This document shows positions 1-10,269 of a stretch of 64,000 nt of DNA, piece after piece. Location of the stretch: assembly GCA_002110485.1 (NCBI GenBank), contig MOWL01000089.1:744001-808000 (forward strand), read 5' to 3'. Below the pieces are notes generated by a model. That model saw only the letters and a list, made by a program, of their open reading frames with translations, searched no databases and was not told the DNA's origin. Source of the DNA: Emergomyces orientalis. Taxonomy: Eukaryota > Ascomycota > Eurotiomycetes > Onygenales > Ajellomycetaceae. Each line of letters starts with the position of its first letter. Within the stretch, counting starts at the first letter, position 1. The position numbers and the translations under genes are program-made.

Positions 1-1
1 G

Positions 2-2157
2 GAAGTAGGCGAGGAAGAGGAAGAGCAGGAGGCTCAGCCAACTTCCGTTCGGAGATCTACGGAACCACCTGTCGAAAAGGCGCACAAACCCCATTCTGAA
101 CTTTCAACAGCCTCTGCAGACCGCGCAGCGCCACCGCTTCCACCTCAAGGTATATACTTTTTCCGTTTTAGACATTGATATATGGAGGAGATAATCTAAT
201 ATTGGCTTTTTCATAGACCGACCGGCGCACGGACCTCAATCAAACCTCGCCAGGCCCGCCCCCCCGCCAATTCCAACGGAGCTTCCTGCTCCCCCCGTTC
301 CCGCAGAATGTAAGTTATTTATATGAGCTCTCTACTTGTTCCGCAGATGCTAATAAGTTTTCCGAAGCTCGCCCACCCACATTGCCATCGAGACCTATTG
401 CCTCACCAAGCCTTGGAAGCGAATCTGATGACGAACTCTCCGCTCCTCAAGGTGCGGGCCAGAAGTCTTCAGACGCCGGTTTGGATCTTTCAGATAAGAA
501 TGGGGACCCGCAGTCGCTGGGATCTTCGTTCAGTCCTCAGGCATCTGGGGGTCTAAAGTCGCCTACTATTCGTGCAGAAAAGCGTGCCAGCCGTGGCCCT
601 CCACCAATACCCCTTGCCAGTCCTCCTTTGCCTTCGCCCAGCCACACTCGCCCACCTCCCCCACCGCCGCCCATGCCTGGCCGTAGGTCTACTAGTGACA
701 GCAAAATGAGCGTCTCCACTCCAACCGCCATTTCGGAGGGAAACAAAAGCGAGGAGGAAGTTACTGAGTACGATGGAGATTATGACACGGACATTGCGTC
801 TGGAGTCAAGCACAAAGATGCTTTGAAGGCGCATGGGCGCGATTCAAGCTTTGATGAAGACACCATAACCGATGAGTTTTCTGCACAGTCTCCTAGAAGC
901 CCACAGGAGATACAGCCTCCTCCTATTCCACCCGCTGGTGCTCCCCGTGCAGTTCCTCCCCCGCCACCCACTCAGCCACCGAAGCATGCGCGAAAATCTG
1001 CAGACATGCCTAGAGGCCCTCCCCCACCAGTGCCCCCTTCCAAAGATCAAACTGGAAACGAAGCGGATGACAGCGAGGACTATGACCCATTCCGCTATAG
1101 TGCCCGCCCACCCGTACCTCCCGGTGGACCTCCTAGCGTACCTCCTACTGCCCCGCGAGTTGAATTAAACCTACCAATGCGAACCCCACCCGCCGAAGAT
1201 GACGATAATGATCTATACTCAGCATCTCTCTCTCGTCCGCCCCAGCAACAGCAACCTGCTGCTGAGAGGGCGACTCCTGGGCCTCCACCATCGTGGAACC
1301 CACCAAGACAGTCCATTGATGCTCTCAGATCCACGCCAAACACTCGAAGATCAATGGACGTTTCGCGCCCCACTGTAGACCAAGGATATATCGCAGGCGA
1401 CGTGGACTTGGGCGCCAGCTCACTCTGGTGGACACAACCCAACATGCCACCACCAGACTTCCAGAAACGGCGTGATGTCCTATTCGAGGTGGAACAGTCC
1501 ACCCCAACCAACCGCGGCGGCGACACCACCGTCTCCAAAGCCGTCTACATCCTCTTCATGGATTACTCACAGACCATAATAAACGTCCAATTTGACTCCA
1601 AAAACCCCATCGACGCCATTCTCGAGCAGCGCCACGAACCCCCTCCCCAACGCCTCCGCCAAGACCAGCTTGAAAGCGCCCACGAGCAATTCGGTACCCG
1701 CATCTCCGACGCCGTCACCGCAAAGCAAAACGGCATAGTCGGTGACGGCACCCCGCACGGCCTCATCCTATCCCTCCTAACCCCTCTCTCCGACGCTCTT
1801 CCCCCCATCGGCACCCGCTCCTACGGCTCCCTCGTCTATGCCAACCTCGCCAACGCCTCCGTGCAGCAGGTCGACGAGATCCGCGCGGGCGATATTGTCA
1901 CATTCCGCAACGCGCGGTTCCAGGGCCATCGCGGGACGATGCATCAGAAGTATAGCGCCGAGGTCGGCAAGCCGGATCATGTGGGTGTTGTTGTTGATTG
2001 GGATGGGACGAAGAAGAAGATACGGGCGTGGGAGCAGGGGAGGGAGAGTAAGAAGGTTAAGATGGAAAGTTTTAAGTTAGGGGATTTGAAGAGTGGGGAG
2101 TGTCGGGTTTGGAGGGTTATGCCGCGGAATTGGGTGGGGTGGGATGGGTTGAAATGA
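2..2157 (+). CDS. BBC1/MTI1-like actin-patch protein, 5' truncated by window edge
   Basis: This is the C-terminal 683 residues of a large proline-rich protein. The exons 2..149, 217..309 and 347..2157 join in phase, and both introns (67 and 37 bp) have GT and AG ends. The first 380 or so residues are acidic and full of poly-proline stretches, as expected for partners of SH3 and WH2 proteins. The last ~250 residues form a compact domain, starting near SSLWW and ending near NWVGWDG, that resembles the C-terminal domain of fungal Bbc1 (myosin tail region-interacting protein). Bbc1 binds type I myosin and restrains Arp2/3-driven actin polymerisation at endocytic sites. The N-terminal SH3 domain expected for the family would lie upstream of the window. 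The 37-bp intron is unusually short, but reading phase requires it. The family call is from memory of the C-terminal domain. Confidence 0.75.
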
Positions 2158-3625
2158 GTGCGTGTGTTTCAGTGAACGAGTGAGTTGGGGTATGTGGAAA
2201 GAGTTATATTATGGGAAATGGAGGGGGAATGAAATGGGATAAAGAAATGACTTATTATTATTGTTTATTGTTTTATGACATGTTTTTTCTTTTTTATTTT
2301 TACATTTTTTATATTCCCTTATTTTTATTTTATTTTGAAATGTCCCTATCACTTTTGTTTTTTTCTGTTTCCTTCTTTTTTCCCTCCTCATCCATTGCAT
2401 GACCTATTACGTTTTCTAGACAAGCTATGTTTGGTTGATTTGGGCGATGTTTCATATATATATATATAGTCAAGAATGAGATACTGTTATCATTTATCAT
2501 TCGTCGTTGATGGAGGTGGAAGCTGGCGGCGGAGGGGAGGACGGAAATGGCCAGAAGATCCCCCCCCCCCCCTTTTTTTTTATTATCTTCCCTTGCCAGT
2601 ATCCTCTGTTCAGCATCAATTCCCCCCTTTTGTATAATTGTTAATTATACATCTCCCCAAATTATCTACCCATATTTAGATTTTTTTTTAACATCTGACA
2701 CTCAATTTGCTTATTTATTTTATATTTTATTTTATATTTTATTTCTAATTTTATTTCTAATGTTCCAGATCTTGATTACAATTTTCACTGTGCTCGTGCT
2801 CTGCTTGTGCATTCTATGGAGGTTCCTTGTCAACATTGACAGCCTTCACATATGCAGCGGTAAATATCGGGATGCCTAAAAAAAAGGGCTGGGGGACGCT
2901 GGGGGGAAGAGCTCGTTGCATTTTACGGCTTCCTATTTTGACGAATTTTGTTATCAATCATTCCACTTGTATTCTTGCTGTTCTGTATTTTACCTTACTT
3001 CGTCCATGAAAACTCCTAAGAGATGCGTGCATTTTTGAATTTTGAAAATTTGCCAACTGCGGTTCTTTTTCTAATGATTATCAGCATTATTTTTTGCTTT
3101 TGTACTCTTGTATTACCAAGTCTTTTATAGTTACCGACAGGCCAAACCCCAGCTCTACTGCATGACGGAAAAGAAATGAAGTAGATTTGGATAATAACAA
3201 AATTCCATTAGTTTAAAACAGGGCAATACAAAATAAAGAGAATTAAAATGAGCCACACGGGTATCAACAAGAAAACAGAAGAAAGAAAAAAGAAAAAACT
3301 AGAATAATTGACAAGAAATACCAACATTTTCCCCCAAAACTTCATGACTGTAATCATTAGAGTGCTGACTAGTTGTACAAATTCGCGGACTAGCACATTG
3401 TCACACTCTGCGGCATTGTCCGATCATAGGCAACCACATCCGTAATCCACTTCTTTTCTAACCAAAAGTATCGGATGAAGACGTCCGTTAGAGCAGCGAG
3501 GATCTGCTCTCCAGTGAATGTGGCGTCAGCTACAAGGAGAATAGTATATCTGCTGTCCAGAGTGGGGCCCCGTCATCACACACTGCTTCGGCGGCCAGAA
3601 AGTCGCTGAGGGCGTTTTCATCAAG
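2158..3625. other. Intergenic, AT-rich with a poly-C/poly-T tract
   Basis: No coding stretch with conserved features was found. The segment holds AT-rich low-complexity DNA, a TA dinucleotide run near 2455-2468, and a C-run followed by a T-run at about 2562-2581. The first few hundred bases are probably the 3' UTR of the BBC1-like gene. Confidence 0.5.
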
Positions 3626-4353
3626 TCATTTCCTGATATGTGAAGAAAAGGCTGGACAGGTTAGCATGGTCCAGATTAGGTCCTGATGATCATCGTTGCC
3701 TCCGCCGGAAGAAATGATAGGTGTTAGGGTATTTGATGCTTTTGCAAGAAGGCGCATGTCGTCAACCGAGTATGATGCCCGCCCGAGTTTGCGTTTTATC
3801 TGTAGTTCGTTGCAGAGTTCCATAGAGTGGTAAAGGTACCCATGACTACATTGTAGCGGAGCATTGAAATCAGGAAATATCTTCCTCGATTTATTGGATT
3901 GCTCCTCAATGTGTCGGTACACCTCGAAAATGCCCCGGTGAAGAATATATGATGGTGAGAAGTAGAACCCGTCCGGTTTGAGGAGAAGCAGAGCCTCCTT
4001 TATTAGCCGTAGAAGGACCTCGCCAATCTGGAGGGCCCCAAGATTGTAAGGATATTTCGTGTGGTCCACATCTTCAATCATGGCAAGTTTGTGGTGGTAT
4101 TCATGGCACTTCTTGATGCGTAGGCCCCCACTGTATCCCGCCTCTCCCTGCATGCACGCCGAAAGCAGTCCGGACAAGGACGTAACACCACCTTTTTTTC
4201 CTTTCTTGAAAGTCCTTCACGTCTCCGGATGTTCTGGCAGCTGGCCGTCGGAACGATATCCTGGTCTCTATCATTCAGGGCGTCCCAGAGGAAGATCGAT
4301 ACATCATCCTTGTTGGGAATGAAAACCGAATCCGGAGCCGCAATATGTTCCAT
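3626..4353 (-). pseudogene. Unrecognised protein, two open segments offset by one base in a poly-A run
   Basis: An ATG at 4353 opens a segment (MEHIAAPDSVFIPNKDD...) that has protein-like composition up to about position 4190. Reading then continues sensibly in another frame, through a segment of about 185 residues that ends at a stop at 3626. The switch falls at an A-rich run on the minus strand (a run of seven A near 4190-4198), where one base gained or lost would restore a single chain of about 240 residues. No known domain was recognised. The locus is either a recent pseudogene or an intact gene with a homopolymer error in the assembly. It abuts another decayed locus on the opposite strand. 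Confidence 0.4.
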
Positions 4354-6025
4354 AATGCGAACCTAGGCCTCTCCTGGCGCTTCTCTATCGACTTGCCACT
4401 CCGTTCCCAGAACTTCAATATAACGCACCTGCTGCAGATTATGCGAGTCAAGAGGGAGGAGGGGGGGATCTGGCTTGTACGTGCGAGGCTTGAACGTGTC
4501 TCAATGCGCCCGAATTACACCAATGCAGGAGAGGTAAACAATTGTCTGAGTGTTACACAATTGAACTACGAAAGACTGTCACAAAGGCACCTTGAATATC
4601 AAGAGTGTGACAAGGATCTAGAACCGCAGGATTTCGATCCGGATTGGTAGCGTCTCCTCCGAGAGGCAAGTATGGGGCCAGGTGCCCACCAAATTTCTTT
4701 CAAGGGATATCCCGGTAATTATTGTTAAGAGCACAATAAGATTCATTAACGGATGCAGACGCTAACCTGTCACCGGAAAATCCACAGCGGCGCGCTTCAT
4801 GGGCCATATCATTTTCAACATGGGATTCCTCTCGAGCTCAGAAATTTTCAAGTGTTCTACTGGCGACTTGATTGGACAATACGCTGGCCATACCTCGCAC
4901 AAGACACGGAGACAACTGGATATGGCTCGCAGGAAGGTCCGTTTTATCGATGAAGCTTAGTGACTCATTTCCAGTCAGTACGCAACTGAGGTGGTGGACG
5001 AGCTGATTCAGTTTCTCACTCAGGCGGAGAATGTCAGAAAGATTGTGATTATCCTCGAGAGATATAACTCTTCAGCGCCGTTCAGGAGCTACCAGGATGG
5101 AATAACGCCCATGACGTGAAATGGCTGGCAAAACAACTACTAGAAGCGTGTTTTGAATGCATGGCTGAGTTACCACAGCCCAATCGGACCCTGCCCATTG
5201 CCCAAGTCCGTGACTGCATCATGCAAATGGTCAACAACGGAGATACTGGTGCGCAAATCTCGGAAATGATGAGATAACCAGACTCCCAAATGCGCCTCCC
5301 CTCGTGAAAATGGTTCCAACCCAGAAACCCTCGAGGAGACTCAAGTTGCTCTAGCTTCCCCGAGCCTCGGCCATGATATATGCACTCCAGGAGCGGATAC
5401 TCAATGTCCTTCAGATGTGGCGGTCAGCACACGACACAGAGCAGGCCAGGAGCACGCACGAACACTTTCACGATCCACAGGACAGAAACAGAACACGAAG
5501 CCAGATGGGGAGTCTAGCCAGCGAGGAACTGAAGATTAACCTTAAGTAGGTCTCCGGCAGAGGCTCGCGCCGCTAGTTCTTGACCAATTCGGCAAAAAGG
5601 AGTTCTGACCGCAGACAAGAAACAGCACAAGCGCGATTCTCAAACCCAGTCCGTTCCAGAAGCACAACCTCAAGAGAGCAACAAACGCCAGAAGTCCCCG
5701 AAAGTAGAGCGTGAGAAGGGAGAGAAACGCGATACCATAGCCCAACCTCTTCAGCGAGCTTTGGTAACCGCGGGAACTTCAGTATCCAGGAAAACCAGTG
5801 AGGATGATCCCCCTACCCGTAACGCACGCGGTGGCGCACTTGGCAACATGTTCAGCATCCTTCAAGAAGGCAAAGCCGGACGAAAACAAGCAGTATAAGG
5901 AGGCCGCCGTGCCACCCGGCAGGTGTGACTGGGGCTATCTCTGGGAGCCAGCAGAAGGCGGCGGCTACCGATGTTCAGGGCCAAGCCGTCATCTCAGGCC
6001 AGTGGACTAAGCACAATATTGCGGT
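4354..6025 (+). pseudogene. Decayed unrecognised protein-coding locus
   Basis: Several + strand segments read like protein but sit in different frames separated by stops. One around 4980-5115 contains VVDELIQFLTQ and ILERYNSS. The next (about 5090-5276) contains DVKWLAKQLLEACFECMAEL and ends at a TAA. A basic segment lies at about 5590-5890, with SNKRQKSPKVEREKGEKRDT and GNMFSILQEGK. A C-terminal segment at 5870-6008 has CDWGYLWEP and GYRCSG. The last motif recalls an expanded family of fungal hypothetical proteins, but the family could not be named. There is no uninterrupted gene model, so this is called a pseudogene. Confidence 0.35.
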
Positions 6026-6866
6026 AATATGATTCGATGTGATTTGGTTTGTTCTCATGTAATTGTTACACATATTTGCTTGTTTTATTTGCATATCCAT
6101 TCTTTGTATCTTAGAAAAGATTGGCAGATTTTCTGAGGGAAGAAAAGTTAAGATACCCAGTTAGAATAGTACCAAGCTGCGAAGTAGAAAAAACAATCAA
6201 AAATCTCTTTCAGGAAATTGATAACATACCAGGTGGCTTATACATCCTTTGGCTATAATAACGAGATTCTGCAGTGAGGGAGGTTGAAAATATGCCACCC
6301 CTTGATTTTGACGAAACAGGCGCCGCATCAAGGAACCATGTGGAAACCTGACCTAAGTGCATAGTTTCGACTTTTCAACAACAGCTGTTGCATTGATCCA
6401 TCAGAAACTCACTCATTGAGCACCTGTGGAACTCCAAAATGCCCTAGCAAATTGAATGATGTGACATCTGATAACAGAACCTTTCCAAAGCATGGCAAGC
6501 ATGGCAAGCATGGCAACCACGGCATTATCTCATCCTTTCGCCCCTCACAATGGGGCTCCTTGCCGACTACGGCACCACCCCTGGGCCCTGGCCGAACCTA
6601 GTGCCATCTTGCGGGTCTTGAGCCTCCGTCCGGAACGCGTTTTACGACCTGGTTGGATGAATGATACAAGCTTTCTTGAGAGCCAGAATCTGACCTCGGA
6701 TGCTCTCTTGTCGCTTCTATTTTAAATTTATTAAAAGGAAAGACAGAGAAGGGGGCGATTTCGTCCTGTTCCTAACATATATACATATATAGTTGTTTTG
6801 AGAAACTTCAGTTCTTATATCATTTTCTCTTTATTGAGATAACGAACTGTTCTTCCTACAGTTTTG
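6026..6866. promoter_or_regulatory. Upstream region of the MFS transporter with TATA-like tract
   Basis: No gene is seen. An alternating TA stretch (6776-6791, acatatatacatatata) lies about 75-90 bp upstream of the chosen ATG at 6867 and could act as a core promoter element. A short 9-bp tandem repeat lies at 6491-6517. Confidence 0.35.
6491..6517 (+). repeat. Three tandem copies of a 9-bp unit
   Basis: The unit catggcaag is present twice exactly, followed by a third copy that differs at its last base. The repeat is non-coding and upstream of the MFS gene. Confidence 0.9.
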
Positions 6867-8675
6867 ATGGCCTCGGGGAATCGGTTGAATGAAGGGGACA
6901 AGACACCCCGAGAAACAACAGGCCTTTCTATTAATGCTGAGCCATCACCCAATGTATTCCCTCTTTTGAAAGAAAAGAAGAACCATCATAATGATGCAGA
7001 AGGCAGAGAGCAGGGGGGCCAGCAGGAACTGCCCCAAATTGCTTCATCCGGGCCAACACCCACACCACATGTGCATTCTATATTCACACCCACCCAGAGA
7101 AGGTATATAGTAGCTTCGATATCATGGGCAGCGCTCTTCTCACCCGTATCGGCCAATATCTACCTGCCGGCACTAAATACTCTTGCCCAAGAACTCTCCG
7201 TATCGATTTCTAAGATGAATTTGACGGTTACTTCGTACATGGTACATGCCCCCTTTCCCACTTGGACTGGTAGCTATCTTTACATTCAATCGGGTATCCA
7301 CTGCTAATCATATACTCGACTTCCCCAATTTTTTATTGTGGTATAGATATTCCAAGGCATTGCACCAATGTTTATGGGCGATCTCGCCGATACAGCTGGT
7401 CGACGGCCTGCCGTCCTCCTATGTTTTATGATATATATTGCCGCGAACATCGGCCTGGCATTGCAGAGCCACTATGCTGCACTGCTCGTGCTTCGCTGCG
7501 TACAGGCAACGGGAAGTAGTCCGACAATCGCCCTTGCTGCGGGCGTTGTTGCAGACATAGCAACCTCTGCCCAGAGAGGAACATATATGGGCTGGGTTAC
7601 AGCGGGCGCTTTGCTGGGTCCGGCTATTGGGCCTGTAGTAGGCGGTTTGCTTGCACAATTTCTGGGTTGGAGAGCTATTTTTTGGTTTCTGGTTATATTT
7701 GCTGCTACGTTCCTTGTCCAGTTTGCAGTATTATTCCCAGAAACCGGGAGGAATATTGTGGGGAATGGCTCTTACCCGCCACAGAAATGGAATATCTCAG
7801 TCATTACCTACCTGAAAACTCGTAAAACAGCCAGGCAAACCGCAGGAAATGACAGTGATGACACCCCAGATACAGCGGAAGCAGCAGTAGCACCAGTAGA
7901 AGAAGGAGAAGCTCCCAAAAGACCAAAGCTTCACTTCCCCAACCCTATCAAATCCCTTACCATCCTCTACGAAAAGGACACGTTCATCGTCCTCTTAGCC
8001 AACGCCATAATGTTCGCCGCCTTCTACGATATGAACACCGCCACCACCTTCCTCTTCCACGAAATCTACGGCTACAACAATTTCCAAATCGGCCTCTGCT
8101 ACATCCCCATCGGCGTCGGCGCCTGCATGGGTTCGATCGCCAACGGCTTCATCCTCGACTACAACTACCGCCGCATTGCCAAGAAACTCGGCGTCTCCGT
8201 CTCCCGCAATAAGCAGCATGATCTCCGCCATTTCCCCATCGAACGCGCCCGACTGCAGATCGTGTTCCCGTTGGTGTTTTTGAGCACCTGCGCCATTGTG
8301 AGTTTTGGATGGGTGCTGCATTTCCGCGTCTCGGTTGCTGCACCGCTGGTGCTTCTTTGCATATCCGGGGCCACCCTTACGAGCGCGGTTAATACCGTCA
8401 GTACGCTCCTCGTGGATGTGCATCCGGGTAGGGCAGCTACGGTGACGGCGTCTAATAATTTGTTCCGTTGCGTGTTTGGTGCGGGTGCAACAGCAGTGAT
8501 TTCTCCTATGATTGATGGGCTGGGGGTCGGGTGGTGTTTTACCCTTATTGCCTTTATCATGGCAGTTACTGCCCCTATTATGCTAGTTGTTATACGCTTT
8601 GGACCCAAGTGGAGAGAAGAGAGACGCGTTAAGGCCGAAGCGCTGGCAGCCCGATCAGCAGGCGGGGCCCAATAG
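6867..8675 (+). CDS. MFS transporter, drug:H+ antiporter (DHA1) type
   Basis: Exons 6867..7241 and 7347..8675 give 567 residues. The intron (7242..7346) has GT...TAG ends, and splicing reads SYM-IFQGIAPMFMGDLADT across the junction. The N-terminal ~75 residues are hydrophilic. Transmembrane segments follow, with the MFS motif A (GDLADTAGRRPA) after the second membrane segment and a GxxxGPxxGG-type motif C (GALLGPAIGPVVGG) in the fifth. A cytosolic loop rich in basic and acidic residues (about residues 300-345) separates the two halves. This is typical of plasma-membrane proton-coupled exporters such as the quinidine-resistance (Qdr) group. The substrate cannot be read from sequence. A TTG one codon upstream was rejected in favour of ATG. 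Confidence 0.88.
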
Positions 8676-8963
8676 GATTGGATGGATCAATACGATTCAG
8701 GCCTCGCGGGAATGTAGGGTCGACTATAAAAAAAATAATTATGGATAAGATGTATATGACGCGTGATGGGGTCCATCGCCTTGGGATATTGATATATCGG
8801 ACCCGAGGGGATGTAAAAATTTCGAGCGGAAGGGATATATTCCAACGCGAAACCACCAAGAAATAGAGTAAAACATACAGTAAAATATAGGAAATAATAT
8901 ACAAATAGGTGTATTGTTATTAAAATAAAGCTATGATCATATCCAAACAAGTACACATTCTCT

Positions 8964-9775
8964 TCATTTAAAAGCAAAATACGCTCTTTCCAACGGCTGG
9001 CGCTCTGTCTCCCATGCAAGCCAGTCTGATCTCGTAGTTCTAAAAGCATATTTGAATTAACGTTTGTCAGACCACCAATCCGCAAGACAGAGATAGCCGC
9101 ATAGGGAAAGGAAAGATGCAAGGAAATGAAGGCGAAAAGGAAAAATTTTTACTTACGGTAATAATCCCATGCCATTAACCTTCCATATCCCCAACGCCAG
9201 CAACATAAATTGCATGAGGACATACACCACCTTAACCCCCAACATTTTTCCCTTGGTACTCTCCGCCTCAAACTTCACAAACGCGCTATTCGTATTCAGC
9301 AGACCTTGGATGGGACCCTTGAACAGCATGAACACCATCATGATACTGAAGATCTGCAGGCTGTTGCCGGACATGTACATCATGATCGCGTTCATGGGCA
9401 ATTGCTTTGTAGGTGCCAACGCAATTTCCCAGGCCTTTTTCAACTTCAGCGCATCGGTTTCAGCGGCTTTTCGGAGGGCTGCGGTGCTGGTGGTGGACGG
9501 TTGGTGTTGTTGCTGGGAGATGCGTTGCTGGGAGCGGGGTGAGTTTGTGTATTTTTGACGGGGACTTTTTCTTTTTTCTTCTTCTTCTTTCATATTATTG
9601 ATTTGGAAGAGGGGGGACTGGGGTGGTATACCTGTTTCGTGCTGGGTTTGCTAGCGGAATAGCCTGGTGGGTCGGGGATATTGGTTGTTTTCGAGGGTCG
9701 AGAAGGTGCTGAGGCATTCATTTCAACGACCCATTGCGGCGGAGGGGGAGGTGAAGGTGTGGCTTCTGGAGCCAT
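8964..9775 (-). CDS. EMC4: ER membrane protein complex subunit 4
   Basis: Three exons on the minus strand (9775..9632, about 9527..9157, 9039..8964) encode about 196 residues. Exon 1 carries a proline-rich N-terminus with the DPPGYSA motif. Exon 2 carries the conserved core (LKKAWEIALAPTKQLPMNAI, then MYMSGNSLQIFSIMM) with two hydrophobic helices. Exon 3 supplies the conserved tail TTRSDWLAWE after GLLP. EMC4 is part of the EMC insertase, which places tail-anchored and multi-pass proteins in the ER membrane. The last intron has a perfect GTAAGT donor (9156..9151); without splicing it the protein would stop right after GLLP and lose the conserved tail. The acceptor of exon 2 could also be 15 bases further on (9512), since both AGs are in phase. 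The gene is divergent from the beta-adaptin gene. Confidence 0.92.
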
Positions 9776-10269
9776 ATTTTGGATAGAATTATTTTTTCTT
9801 TATGTTTCAATGTAGCCTAAGGATTTGGTGACTGGTAGGGTGGGTGTTGGTGGGTTTTGGAAGTTGCAGTAAATAGTAGTTGCAGTTGCTGAGGTTGAAG
9901 GTTGGAGGTTGAGGCTGTCGTCGTCGATTCATTTCTCCGAAGCGGCGGCTCATTTGCCCCCATAGAGCTATTATTACTCTGATTGTTAATTAGACACAGC
10001 TCAACCTCCAATCTCCTGACAACTTGCTGACAACCGCAGCTCTACAACACTCCTCCAACCTCACCGTCCTTTATTCCAATCTCTACGCGCCCTTCTACCT
10101 CGAATTGGCCTCTTCTATATCTGTATACAACAATGGTTGAGAAATGGACGCCCTGACCACCGCCCTGCAGATTTCCACCAACAGCAGGCGTTCCATGTGA
10201 TCGCGTCGCCCAGAAGCAACCCTGGCCCTACGGACGGAACCATAAGCAGGCTTTGAGATTAACTAAGTC
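9776..10269. promoter_or_regulatory. Divergent promoter between EMC4 and beta-adaptin
   Basis: About 490 bp separates the two start codons, which point away from each other. The segment must hold both promoters and 5' UTRs. CA/CT-rich stretches are present, but no single site could be assigned. Confidence 0.6.

Noticed and set aside
1095..1538. 147-codon minus-strand open frame
   Set aside because: It is antisense to the proline-rich exon of the BBC1-like gene, and its glycine/arginine-rich product is the complement of poly-proline coding.
7995..8608. Minus-strand open frames of 142 and 147 codons
   Set aside because: They overlap the second half of the MFS transporter, and the transporter frame is clearly the conserved one.
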